Part shown: positions 36,910 to 46,074 of the stretch, in pieces
Position numbering within the stretch: the first letter of the stretch is position 1
How the letters are laid out: each line of letters opens with the position of its first letter
NCBI GenBank assembly: GCA_965247965.1
Contig: OZ252053.1
Coordinates: 6,983,084 to 7,047,083, forward strand
Length of the DNA stretch: 64,000 nucleotides
Direction: 5' to 3'
Source: UBA7328 sp965247965
GTDB lineage: Bacteria > Bacteroidota > Bacteroidia > Chitinophagales > Saprospiraceae
The notes under the pieces: model-generated
Databases searched by the model: none
The model's input: the letters and a program-made list of their open reading frames with translations, nothing else
What the model was told of the DNA's origin: nothing
Program-made: the position numbers and the translations under genes

Positions 36910-38212
36910 TATCGCACTTGTGAAAAATATTTTCTATCTGATCATTTTAACAACTGTATTAATTGCCTGTCAAAACAGAATACAGAAGAAAACTCCATTC
37001 AATGCAATTATTGAGGAAATTCCCACTCCTTGCAAACAAGGTGGCGAACCCAATCTTTTCGCTACCGAAAATGGAGAAATGTATCTTTCCTGGATTGAAT
37101 ATCAAGGAGGTAGTAGTGTATCATTACTTTTTTCAAAACTAGAAGATGATCAATGGTCAAATCCTCAAACAGTCGCTTCAGGAGATGACTGGTTTGTCAA
37201 TTGGGCAGACTTTCCATCGTTAGTTGCCTATAAAGGCGAAAGTGCATCTCTCGCTGCGCATTGGTTACAAAAAAGCGCTGAGGGCACCTATGACTATGAC
37301 GTATATATTTCGCAATCACATGATGGTGGTCACCAATGGTCACATTCGTTCTCTCCTCATCGCGATGGCGTTTCGGCCGAACATGGCTTCGTAAGCCTGC
37401 TCCCGCTTTCAAATGATCGAATATTCGCTACATGGCTTGACGGGCGGAAAACTAAAGAACCTACAATTGATATCGAATCTGACAGACCTGGATTCGGAGA
37501 TTATTTCGAGTCGCACGATCATGGATCAAACGACCACGGTCACGGCAGTGGGCCAATGACCTTGCGATCGGCAGTTTTCGATAAAAACGGAAAATTATAT
37601 GACGAAGCAGAGTTGGACGGACAAGTATGCGATTGTTGCCAGACCAGTGCTGCTCTTAGTGATAAGGGATTGATTGTAGCGTATCGAGATAGGTCGGAAG
37701 ATGAAATCAGAGATATTTCTATTGTAAGACAAGTAAGTGGCAGATGGACTAAACCTTTATCCATTTATAACGACAACTGGCGAATCTTGGGTTGCCCGGT
37801 GAATGGGCCATCAATTGTGGCGGATGGCAATGTTGTGGCCATTGCTTGGTTTAGCATGGCCGATGAACAGCCACAGGTGAAAGTCGCTTTCTCCAATAAT
37901 AGTGGCGCCAACTTTCTACCTCCTATGCGAGTGGACGAAGGTGACCCATTAGGTCGAGTGGATATTATTCTACTGTCGCAATCTGAGGCTATTGTAAGCT
38001 GGTTAGAGCAAATCGAGGACAAAGCGGTCATCAAGATGGGCAAAGTCAATCAACAAGGCATAGTTGGTAAAAGCGTTACAGCTACTACATCCAATGCTTC
38101 GCGCCAAAGCGGATTCCCGGTAATGGCTAAAAGAGACGAGGATATTATACTGGCGTGGACAGAGGTGGACAGCCTGACGAAGGTACAAACGGCAAAAATG
38201 AATATGAGATGA
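36893..38212 (+). CDS. BNR/sialidase-like beta-propeller lipoprotein with CxCC motif
   Basis: About 439 aa. The signal peptide KNIFYLIILTTVLIAC leads to a lipobox Cys. The mature part has BNR-type repeats (YISQSHDGGHQWSHSF, AFSNNSGANFLPP) and repeated strand patterns of a sialidase-like propeller, but it is not evidently an enzyme. A QVCDCCQTSAAL motif and a His/Asp-rich loop (HDHGSNDHGHGSG) look metal-binding. The ATG at 36893 overlaps the HMBD gene by 17 bp; a GTG at 36920 would give a more standard signal peptide and no overlap. Confidence 0.72.
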   Translation: MGTSTNIALVKNIFYLIILTTVLIACQNRIQKKTPFNAIIEEIPTPCKQGGEPNLFATENGEMYLSWIEYQGGSSVSLLFSKLEDDQWSNPQTVASGDDWFVNWADFPSLVAYKGESASLAAHWLQKSAEGTYDYDVYISQSHDGGHQWSHSFSPHRDGVSAEHGFVSLLPLSNDRIFATWLDGRKTKEPTIDIESDRPGFGDYFESHDHGSNDHGHGSGPMTLRSAVFDKNGKLYDEAELDGQVCDCCQTSAALSDKGLIVAYRDRSEDEIRDISIVRQVSGRWTKPLSIYNDNWRILGCPVNGPSIVADGNVVAIAWFSMADEQPQVKVAFSNNSGANFLPPMRVDEGDPLGRVDIILLSQSEAIVSWLEQIEDKAVIKMGKVNQQGIVGKSVTATTSNASRQSGFPVMAKRDEDIILAWTEVDSLTKVQTAKMNMR

Positions 38213-38253
38213 AAAACCGATTGCATAAATACAATTAAAAGAACTGGTAAACC

Positions 38254-39222
38254 ATGGACAGCCTCACACAAGCAGCTCTCGGCGCGGCGGTAGGAGAAGC
38301 CGTACTCGGTAAAAAGATCGGAAATAAGGCTCCTGTCATCGGAGCAGTCATAGGTACCATTCCCGATTTGGACGTATTTCTTATGTTATTATTTGATGAA
38401 CTCCGGAAAATAAGCATTCATCGCGGATATAGCCATTCGATAATGTTTTGCCTGGTGGGTGCATTCTTATTTGCATATATATTAAATAGGATAAAATGGA
38501 CAGAAGTGGTGTCCTATCGTCGACTGTGGATATTCAGTTTTTTGGCATTATTTACCCATGTCTTATTGGATGCCTTTACCAATTTTGGAACCCAGTTGTT
38601 TTTGCCATTTACCGATTGGCGAGTGAGTTTTGACAGCATTAGTATCATCGATCCGGTCTATACCGCTCCGCTTGTAATAGGCGTACTGTGTAGTATGTTT
38701 ATGTTCAAAAAATCGGACAAGAGGCGGGGATTCCCCAATAATATTGGCATAATCGTAAGTTCATTATACCTGCTCTTCACACTAGCCAATAAGCAGCATA
38801 TTGAAAATGTCTTTAACACACAACTCGAACAACAAAACACACCTTTTTTTCGAATGTTAACAGTACCGGTGACAATTGGAAATACGACCTGGTACGGAGT
38901 TGCAAAAGATAAAACCCACCTCCACATTGGTAAATATTCAAGATTAAAAAAGAATAAAATTGAATTCCACTCTTTTCCCATCAACGATCAACTGCTGGAC
39001 GGTTTGGACGAAAAATTGGTGGAGAGGTTGAAATGGTTTGCGCAAGGCTACTATACCGTGGCAGAAAAAGATGGCAAAATCAGGGTGTACAATATGCAAT
39101 GCGATATGCAGGGGGTGCGGCAGTACGGTGATTATAAGGCGCCTACGGCATTTTATTTTGAGATAGAACCGCATGAGGACAGCACGTATAAATTGCATAC
39201 CGGCATGCATGTGCGGGAATGA
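38254..39222 (+). CDS. YdjM-like metal-dependent membrane hydrolase (PF04307)
   Basis: A 322-aa inner-membrane protein. It starts MDSLTQAALGAAVGEAVLG, the hallmark of the YdjM/DUF457 family, with conserved PDLD, HRGYSHSIMF and THVLLDAFTNFGTQLF motifs carrying Asp/His ligands. About four hydrophobic segments lie in the first half, and a soluble C-terminal domain follows. The substrate is unknown. It sits between the two metal-related lipoproteins and the pump operon, 41 bp after the BNR gene. Confidence 0.82.
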   Translation: MDSLTQAALGAAVGEAVLGKKIGNKAPVIGAVIGTIPDLDVFLMLLFDELRKISIHRGYSHSIMFCLVGAFLFAYILNRIKWTEVVSYRRLWIFSFLALFTHVLLDAFTNFGTQLFLPFTDWRVSFDSISIIDPVYTAPLVIGVLCSMFMFKKSDKRRGFPNNIGIIVSSLYLLFTLANKQHIENVFNTQLEQQNTPFFRMLTVPVTIGNTTWYGVAKDKTHLHIGKYSRLKKNKIEFHSFPINDQLLDGLDEKLVERLKWFAQGYYTVAEKDGKIRVYNMQCDMQGVRQYGDYKAPTAFYFEIEPHEDSTYKLHTGMHVRE

Positions 39223-39324
39223 TATGGCATAACCGTCAAGTTAAGCGATTATCGAGCGATTACTCCCATTTTTCATTTGTAAGTGGCTTTGAATTATTTT
39301 TTTCCTGTTTCAGGTATTCATTCA

Positions 39325-39640
39325 TTTGTTTATTCGTATATGCGTTTATGCGTTGAGGCCCCTCCGAAAAGTATGTTTATGAAAAAGAAGCAAGAGTATA
39401 GCAAAATTAAATTTGGCTCTCCCGCCACCCCGACCCTAACGGGTGTCCTCCCGCCAGGAATTATAACGATCTTTGTGGGCAGCCTCCCCTTTAGGGGCCG
39501 GGGGTGCGCGATGGCAATTCTTATGACGAAATTTAATTTGCTCACTTTTAGCTCGTTATGCTTTTCGGAGAGGCCTCTTCGTTTAAACGATTAAGCAACA
39601 CTTGTGTATAAACAGTTACACGTATAAACGCATAAACAAA
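39325..39640. repeat. Long hairpin/MITE-like element (about 316 bp)
   Basis: Outer arms TTTGTTTATTCGTATATGCG (39326) and, on the other side, CGTATAAACGCATAAACAAA (ending 39640). Middle arms GAGGCCCCTCCGAAAAG (39355-39371) and CTTTTCGGAGAGGCCTC (39561-39577). Inner arms AAAATTAAATTTGG (about 39402) and AAATTTAATTTG (about 39530). The centre is GC-rich, with further palindromes. No gene is credible here; this accounts for most of 39223-39736. Confidence 0.6.
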
Positions 39641-39736
39641 CCTTCAGTGGAATTTGTATGGCTGGTATCAGTTTTAGTTTGATTCATGCATTTGCAATTG
39701 CGTTGCACAATTTTTGTTATATTTTTGGAGGTGTTT

Positions 39737-40078
39737 ATGAAACAATCAGTCATCATATTATCTACTTACCTTTTTGCCTTATCTCTACTTCCTTGTGGAG
39801 ATGTTTGTGGCGGCATTGTGGAATTATGGCAGGAATCGTTTGGCATCGAACATATAGAACATCCCGACCATGACCGGCATTCCAATACTTGTGATGACGA
39901 CCCGTGTACTCCTTTATGTGGGTGTAGTTGTTGCTCCATTACTCTGGATTATCCTTTAGAGCTATTCATTACACTCGGTTTACCCTTTGTTCCGCCTACG
40001 CTTGAGCCATCATTCAATCCGGACAATTCGGGTATTCTTTCCGTTTATGACATTTGGCAACCGCCTAAGTTCAGCTAG
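39737..40078 (+). CDS. DUF6660-like Cys/His-rich exported protein
   Basis: A 113-aa protein with a clear Shine-Dalgarno GGAGG at 39727-39731 before the ATG at 39737. The signal-like start is MKQSVIILSTYLFALSLLPC. Then come a His/Asp-rich stretch (HPDHDRHSNTCDDDPC) and a Cys cluster (CTPLCGCSCCSITLD). The end, IWQPPKFS, matches the family's IWQPPKL ending. Proteins of this type lie just before CusA-type pumps in Bacteroidota. A periplasmic metal-binding role is likely but unproven. Confidence 0.75.
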   Translation: MKQSVIILSTYLFALSLLPCGDVCGGIVELWQESFGIEHIEHPDHDRHSNTCDDDPCTPLCGCSCCSITLDYPLELFITLGLPFVPPTLEPSFNPDNSGILSVYDIWQPPKFS

Positions 40079-40148
40079 ACCATTCTTAGCAGGATATCTA
40101 TATCTGCGCGGTTACTATTCAATGGTTTAACAAAATTAATACTTCTAT

Positions 40149-43100
40149 ATGTTTGATAAGATTATTGCTTATTCGATTGAGAATAAGTTTGTTATAGGGC
40201 TATTGGTGGTTGCCCTGATCGCATGGGGAATTTTTTCCTTGCGACAGCTACCGATTGATGCGGTTCCTGACATTACTAATAACCAGGTACAGGTAATCAC
40301 TATATCGCCTACTTTGGCAACGCAGGAGGTAGAGCAGTTCATCACCACTCCTGTCGAATTGTCCTTACAGAATATTCAGCAATTGATCGAAATCCGATCT
40401 ATTTCCCGTTTTGGAATATCGGTAGTGACAGTAGTCTTCGAAGAAGACATGGACATCTATCTGGCTCGTCAACTGGTCGGAGAATATCTAAAGGAAGGGG
40501 AAGCTAACATTCCTCCTGGTTTGGGTACACCGGAATTAGCCCCAATTTCTACGGGCTTGGGAGAAATATATCATTACGTCGTCCGCCCGGAAGAAGGATA
40601 CGAACAGCAATATTCGCCTACCGAGCTGCGGAGTATTCAGGACTGGATAGTGAAACGCCAGCTGTCGGGGATAAAAGGTGTAGTAGAAATCAATACGATG
40701 GGCGGATTTGTTAAACAATACGAAGTTGCGGTAAGCCCGAATTTGCTCAAATCAATTGGCATTAGCATTACCGACATCTATGATGCGCTCCAAAATAGTA
40801 ATGAAAATACTGGTGGAGCTTACATCGAAAAAAACCCGCACACATACTATATCCGTACCAACGGTATCGCCAAAACGCTTGCTGACATTGAAAACATTGT
40901 AGTAGAGGTCAGGAATGGAAGACCGATTTTAGTGAAAGATGTAGCTACTGTGCAATTTGGAAAAGCCCCCCGCTATGGCGCATTGACCCGTAATGGTACA
41001 GAAGCGGTAGGCGGCAGGGTGATGATGTTAAAAGGAGCTAACTCCGCTGCTGTAACCAAGCGAGTCAAAGAACGGGTGGTACAAATACAGAAATCACTCC
41101 CGGAAGGCGTAGTCATCGAACCTTATTTAGACAGGGATAAATTAGTCTCGACAGCAATCGGCACTGTGCAGACAAACTTGCTCGAAGGAGGCCTGATTGT
41201 CCTATTTATTTTGGTGCTCATGTTAGGGAATTGGAGGGCAGGATTGATTGTTGCTTCCGTCATTCCATTGGCCATGTTATTCGCCATTTCTATGATGAAT
41301 ATTTTGGGCATTTCTGCCAACCTGATGAGCCTCGGAGCAATAGATTTTGGATTAATTGTAGATGGGGCTGTTATTATTGTGGAATCTGTTGTTCACAATT
41401 TATCAAAAGCATTTGCCGGGAGGAAGTTGTCAGTTGCACAGATGGACAAGGAGGTAACTGCCACGTCTCAAAAAATAATGAATGCTTCTTCTTTTGGGAT
41501 GATGATCATCTTGATGGTCTATATCCCTATTCTTGCCTTGGTCGGCATCGAAGGCAAAATGTTTAAACCAATGGCACAAACCGTAATGCTAGCCATCGGT
41601 GGCGCATTGATACTTTCCATTACCTATGTTCCTATGATGACCGCATTCTTTTTAAACAAGAGAATCACTAATAAAAAGACCATTGCAAACCGAATTATCA
41701 ACTTTTTTCAAATGTTGTATACCCCAATACTCAATTTGGCATTAAAGCTCAAGGCCATTTTCGTCTTGGCGAGCGTTGCCCTATTCGCTTTTAGTTTTTA
41801 TATATTCACTCAAATGGGGGGAGAGTTTATTCCTACGCTTGAAGAAGGTGATTTAGCGCTACATCAGATATTACCGCCCGGCACCTCCCTTTCTCAGAGT
41901 ATTGAAATGTCAAAGATCATTCAGCACAAGCTGGCTAAAGAATTCCCGGAGATTGAAGACATAGTCACGATCATCGGAGCGGCAGAAATACCTACGGATC
42001 CTATGCCGGTGGAAATCGGCGACATAATACTGATTATGAAACCAATAAAAGAATGGACATCCGCTTCTTCCCGGAAAGAAATGTTTGAAAAAATAGAAGA
42101 ATCTATGAAAAGTATCCCCGGGGTCGGCTTCGAATTTTCTCAACCCATCCAGATGCGATTCAATGAATTGATGACAGGCTCCAGGGCAGATATAGCCATC
42201 AAATTATATGGTGATGATTTGGATCTTCTTTATACCAAAGCCAAAGAAGCTGAAAGAATAATAACAAGCATTGACGGCGTAGGAACTGTAAATGTGGAAC
42301 AAACCATAGGAATGCCTCAAATCATAATAAATTATAAATACGATAAAATGGCACAGTATGGATTGCAGGTTAAGGAAGTCAATAGAGTAGTACGCACCGC
42401 ATTTGCAGGAGAATCTGCCGGCATTATTTACGAAGGTGAAAAACGATTTGACCTGGTTATCCGTATGGATGAAAGCTACCGTAAGGATATCAATAATGTT
42501 CAAAACCTTTACATTACTCTGGACAACGGGACACAAGTTCCTCTGCAAGAAGTAGCAAGCGTCGAATTGATCGATGCTCCGATGCAGATTTCCAGAGACA
42601 ATACTAACCGGAGAATCGTCCTCGGGGTTAACGTCGGAAATACCGATGTGGAATCCCTCGTTGAGAAAATTCAATCAGAACTGGAAATAAAAGTTGATTT
42701 GCCTTCCGGGTATTATTTTACTTATGGGGGTCAATTTGAAAACCTCAAAGCGGCTAATGCCCGCCTGGTAGTAGCCGTACCGATTGCCCTGGCACTTATT
42801 TTCATCTTGTTGTTTTTTACTTTTGGTTCCGTGTCCCAGGCAGCATTGATATTTACGGCTATCCCGCTTTCTGCCATTGGCGGTATCTGGGCATTGCAAT
42901 TGAGAAACATGCCTTTTAGTATTTCAGCAGGAATTGGTTTTATAGCCTTATTTGGTGTTGCGGTTTTGAACGGTATTGTCCTGATAGGCTACTTCAATCA
43001 ATTAAAAAACGAAGGCATTACCAATATCAGGGAACGCATTATTAAAGGCACCAGGGTTAGGCTTCGTCCTGTCTTAATGACTGCATCAGTGGCTTCTTTG

Positions 43101-44459
43101 GGATTTCTGCCAATGGCACTTTCTACCTCCGGAGGAGCAGAAGTGCAACGTCCTTTGGCTACCGTGGTTATTGGTGGATTGATTTCAGCTACCTTTCTCA
43201 CCCTTGTTGTTTTACCCATTCTATACAGTTGGTTAGCTCAATGGAAAGAACAGAAAAGAAATACTGCGTTCAATATAAAAAGTGCGATGATTGTGTTACC
43301 ATTCCTGGTCTTTGGGAGTTCTGCAAAGGCTCAACAAAAACAAATTTCTATAGAAGAGGCCATAGAAACAGCCATTGCCAATCATCCGTCCGTCGAGGCA
43401 GCAAATTTACAGGTAACAAAAGATCAATCGTTACAAAATTTGAAGTACAGTCTCGGCACATCTGAGATAAGCTACGGAGGGGACGGTTTGTTTAAACCGA
43501 ATACAGACAGGGTAAATCAAATAGGTTTCGTGCAGAATTTCCCCAATCCCGGTGTCAATAAAGCCAATAATGCCCTTCAGGATGAGATTTTGAAGATGAG
43601 TTTTCTACAAAAATCTATGGCTGAGAATGAATTAAGATTGAATGTACAGCAGATTTATTACGGTCTACAGGAAAAAAAGCAATTGAAAAACCTTTATCAC
43701 TATCTCATTCAAACGTATGCCAATTATTATGAAACAGCCAACGTAAGGCTGGATTTAGGCGCCGTCAATGCCATTGAACCCTTGACGATTCAGTCAGGGA
43801 TGAACAAATATGAGCTTTTGGAAAGGCAAGTTGATCTGGAGATTTCCACAAAGGAACAACAGCTAAGACTAGTCTTGAATACCAATGAAAACGTGACGAC
43901 TGCAGATAGTTTGAAAATGTTGCCATATCGTCGTCAGGATGGCCTCGCGACTATTCAAGAGCAATTGGCGCAACAGGGCATTCAGGTCGAGCAAGCGCTT
44001 GTACCAGTTTTTAAAGCCGATATGAAACCAGGTTTTAATGTGGGATACGCAGCGCAAAATTACTTTGAAAACGGTTGGCTGACCGGTGTTCAGGCAAGGA
44101 TGGAAATACCACTATTCAATAGACAGGCAAAGAAAAAAATAGAGGCACAAAAGATACAAGTAGAAATCGCGAGTGCTGGGTACGAAGCAGTACGCCTGAA
44201 ATCAAACCAGCAGTTGTTGTCCGTTGAAAACGCCATACAGCTTTACGCTGAAGGGGCCAAGTACTATAAGGAACAATTGGACTTTATTAATCCCGAAATC
44301 GAACGGATATCAGAACTCAACTATCGGGCTGGCGAAATTTCCTATCTCGAATTGCTGAATACTTTAGACCTCTTGGCCGATAATAACAAGAGCTATTGGG
44401 AACAGGCATTGGCATATAATAAAGCAGTAGCGCTTTATCAATTCCTTTCAAATCAATAA
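40149..44459 (+). CDS. CusA/CzcA-family heavy-metal RND pump fused to TolC-like outer-membrane channel
   Basis: A 1436-aa fusion. Residues 1 to about 1035 are an HME-RND transporter: N-terminal FVIGLLVVALIAWGIFSLRQ, LPIDAVPDITNNQVQV, GAIDFGLIVDGAVIIVESVV in TM4, and LRPVLMTASVASLGFLPMAL. After about residue 1047 comes a signal-peptide-like stretch (MIVLPFLVFGSSAKAQQKQ) and then a TolC/CusC-like coiled-coil protein (ISIEEAIETAIANHPSVEAA, GEISYLELLNTLDLLADNNK). The pump drives metal ions (Cu/Ag or Zn/Co/Cd) out using the proton gradient. Such fusions are known in Bacteroidota; the product may be cut at the junction. Confidence 0.92.
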   Translation: MFDKIIAYSIENKFVIGLLVVALIAWGIFSLRQLPIDAVPDITNNQVQVITISPTLATQEVEQFITTPVELSLQNIQQLIEIRSISRFGISVVTVVFEEDMDIYLARQLVGEYLKEGEANIPPGLGTPELAPISTGLGEIYHYVVRPEEGYEQQYSPTELRSIQDWIVKRQLSGIKGVVEINTMGGFVKQYEVAVSPNLLKSIGISITDIYDALQNSNENTGGAYIEKNPHTYYIRTNGIAKTLADIENIVVEVRNGRPILVKDVATVQFGKAPRYGALTRNGTEAVGGRVMMLKGANSAAVTKRVKERVVQIQKSLPEGVVIEPYLDRDKLVSTAIGTVQTNLLEGGLIVLFILVLMLGNWRAGLIVASVIPLAMLFAISMMNILGISANLMSLGAIDFGLIVDGAVIIVESVVHNLSKAFAGRKLSVAQMDKEVTATSQKIMNASSFGMMIILMVYIPILALVGIEGKMFKPMAQTVMLAIGGALILSITYVPMMTAFFLNKRITNKKTIANRIINFFQMLYTPILNLALKLKAIFVLASVALFAFSFYIFTQMGGEFIPTLEEGDLALHQILPPGTSLSQSIEMSKIIQHKLAKEFPEIEDIVTIIGAAEIPTDPMPVEIGDIILIMKPIKEWTSASSRKEMFEKIEESMKSIPGVGFEFSQPIQMRFNELMTGSRADIAIKLYGDDLDLLYTKAKEAERIITSIDGVGTVNVEQTIGMPQIIINYKYDKMAQYGLQVKEVNRVVRTAFAGESAGIIYEGEKRFDLVIRMDESYRKDINNVQNLYITLDNGTQVPLQEVASVELIDAPMQISRDNTNRRIVLGVNVGNTDVESLVEKIQSELEIKVDLPSGYYFTYGGQFENLKAANARLVVAVPIALALIFILLFFTFGSVSQAALIFTAIPLSAIGGIWALQLRNMPFSISAGIGFIALFGVAVLNGIVLIGYFNQLKNEGITNIRERIIKGTRVRLRPVLMTASVASLGFLPMALSTSGGAEVQRPLATVVIGGLISATFLTLVVLPILYSWLAQWKEQKRNTAFNIKSAMIVLPFLVFGSSAKAQQKQISIEEAIETAIANHPSVEAANLQVTKDQSLQNLKYSLGTSEISYGGDGLFKPNTDRVNQIGFVQNFPNPGVNKANNALQDEILKMSFLQKSMAENELRLNVQQIYYGLQEKKQLKNLYHYLIQTYANYYETANVRLDLGAVNAIEPLTIQSGMNKYELLERQVDLEISTKEQQLRLVLNTNENVTTADSLKMLPYRRQDGLATIQEQLAQQGIQVEQALVPVFKADMKPGFNVGYAAQNYFENGWLTGVQARMEIPLFNRQAKKKIEAQKIQVEIASAGYEAVRLKSNQQLLSVENAIQLYAEGAKYYKEQLDFINPEIERISELNYRAGEISYLELLNTLDLLADNNKSYWEQALAYNKAVALYQFLSNQ

Positions 44460-44471
44460 AATATTCACGAA

Positions 44472-45716
44472 ATGAAAGTCATAAATCACTCCATAGTATC
44501 AATTCTAGTATTTGCACTATTGTTCTCTCTCGCCGCTTGCCGACACGACCATTCGAAAGAAGATGAGCATAGCAATGGCGTAGGGCAAACCTCCCAACAC
44601 AGTCACGATGATACACCAGATAGTCAAACTACAGGGGCACAACACGAACAAGAGCATTTACATCTGACCAGGGAGCAGATAAACACAATGAATATCGCCT
44701 TTGGAGACTTTTCATCAATTAAACTAAACGACTTTGTCAGCGCTCCCGGCACGTTAGGTTTGCCACCCAATGCCTATTCATCTGTAAGTGGTAAAGCAAG
44801 CGGTTTTATAAAAGACAGCAATAAATATGTAGAGGGCAGCTACGTAAAAAAAGGCGTAGTAATGGCCTATTTGGAGAACCCCGAATTTATTCAACAGCAG
44901 CAGGAGTATCTTGAAGTATCTGCTGAACTGACCTACTTGCGGCAGGAACTTGATCGTCAGCAAAACCTGATAGATGCCAATGCAGGGGTAGTCAAAAATC
45001 TGCAAAAACTACAATCAGAGGTTAATATGAAAACAGCTACCCTGAAAGGCATAGCCAAACAATTGGCTTATTTGGGCATATATGTCGCCGATTTATCACC
45101 TGATAATATTGTGGAACGTATAGCCATTGTTGCTCCTATGTCAGGTTATATTACTTCCATAATAATGCACAATGGCATGTACGTGACACCTGAAATGGAA
45201 CTAATGGAAATCGTCACCGAAAATCATTTGCATTTGGAGTTGGATGTATTTGAAAAAGACATTGCCAGTCTGAAAGAAGGACAAAAGATCAGCTATACCG
45301 TTCCTGCCTTGGGTAATGCTGTTTATCAGGGGGAAGTCCATATTATCGGCAAAGAATTTAATACCGAAAATAAAACGGTCCGTGTCCACGGCCATTTAGA
45401 AAAAGAGCGACCGAAGTTTATCAAAGATTTATTTATAGAAGCAAAAATCTGGCTCAATGACCAGACGGTGCAGGCATTGCCCGAAGAGGCAATCATCAAA
45501 GACGGGGCATCTTTTTATATCTACGTAGCCAATGACCAAGAAGGCGGCAATGAAATTAAATTTGAACAAATCATGGCCATACCGGGCACAACGGATAAAG
45601 GATATACCTCCGTAAAATTAATTGACACCATACCCAAAGGGATGAAGATTGTGACAAATGGGGCTTATTACGTTTATGCACAATCGAAGGCAGGGGAATT
45701 AGAACATGACCATTAA
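44472..45716 (+). CDS. RND periplasmic adaptor (CusB type), His-rich lipoprotein
   Basis: A 414-aa membrane-fusion protein. Signal peptide with lipobox FSLAAC (Cys23), then a His-rich segment (HDHSKEDEHSN, HSHDDTPD, HEQEHLHL) likely to bind metal. The barrel-sandwich/lipoyl halves and the hairpin (YLEVSAELTYLRQELDRQQN) follow, with IAPMSGYITSIIMHNGMYVT and ELDVFEKDIASLKEGQKI in the beta-barrel. It links the inner-membrane pump to the outer-membrane channel encoded by the preceding gene (12-bp gap). The C-terminus is again His-containing (ELEHDH). Confidence 0.9.
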   Translation: MKVINHSIVSILVFALLFSLAACRHDHSKEDEHSNGVGQTSQHSHDDTPDSQTTGAQHEQEHLHLTREQINTMNIAFGDFSSIKLNDFVSAPGTLGLPPNAYSSVSGKASGFIKDSNKYVEGSYVKKGVVMAYLENPEFIQQQQEYLEVSAELTYLRQELDRQQNLIDANAGVVKNLQKLQSEVNMKTATLKGIAKQLAYLGIYVADLSPDNIVERIAIVAPMSGYITSIIMHNGMYVTPEMELMEIVTENHLHLELDVFEKDIASLKEGQKISYTVPALGNAVYQGEVHIIGKEFNTENKTVRVHGHLEKERPKFIKDLFIEAKIWLNDQTVQALPEEAIIKDGASFYIYVANDQEGGNEIKFEQIMAIPGTTDKGYTSVKLIDTIPKGMKIVTNGAYYVYAQSKAGELEHDH

Positions 45717-45863
45717 GGCAGAAATTGCATAGAAATTTTCCATCCTCCGGTAGTAATGCTCAGCAAGGCTATTTATTAATTGAAATAAGTATTTTACATT
45801 TGCACTCGCTTTTAAGAAAGCGTTTGATAGGAAGGCCTAATTGTTCCAAAAACAACAGAAACC

Positions 45864-45948
45864 GGAGGAGTGGCAGAGCGGTTGAATGCACTGGTCTTGA
45901 AAACCAGCGTACTGAGAGGTACCGGGGGTTCGAATCCCTCCTCCTCCG
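45864..45948 (+). tRNA. tRNA-Ser (anticodon UGA)
   Basis: An 85-nt class II tRNA with the acceptor stem GGAGGAG/CTCCTCC and discriminator G. The anticodon loop is CTTGAAA in CTGGTCTTGAAAACCAG (anticodon TGA), with a long variable arm and the T-loop GGTTCGAATCC. No CCA is encoded. A T-run follows directly (TTTTTT at 45950-45955). It lies beside the integrase gene and is the probable phage attachment site, the 3' end being the usual core. Confidence 0.95.
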
Positions 45949-46025
45949 CTTTTTTAGTGTTTGTTCATGTCAGTGCCTGTTACTATTAGCGTTAATGTGC
46001 AAGGAAATGCAATAAAAAGGTATGG

Positions 46026-46068
46026 AAAAAGGTATGATTGATTATATTTGACGAAATCATACCTTTTT
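46026..46068. promoter_or_regulatory. Palindrome in front of the integrase gene
   Basis: AAAAAGGTATGAT (46026-46038) pairs with ATCATACCTTTTT (46056-46068), 6 bp before the integrase ATG. A further direct copy, AAAAAGGTATGG, starts at 46015. It could be an operator, an integrase-binding arm or a terminator shielding the gene from tRNA transcription. Confidence 0.5.
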
Positions 46069-46074
46069 GAAATA

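Noticed and set aside
39283..39594. 103-codon frame in the nested palindrome before the pump operon
   Set aside because: The frame is produced by the hairpin arms; the translation has no plausible fold or start signal.
45725..46015. Frame crossing the tRNA-Ser gene
   Set aside because: It covers the tRNA and has no protein-like pattern.
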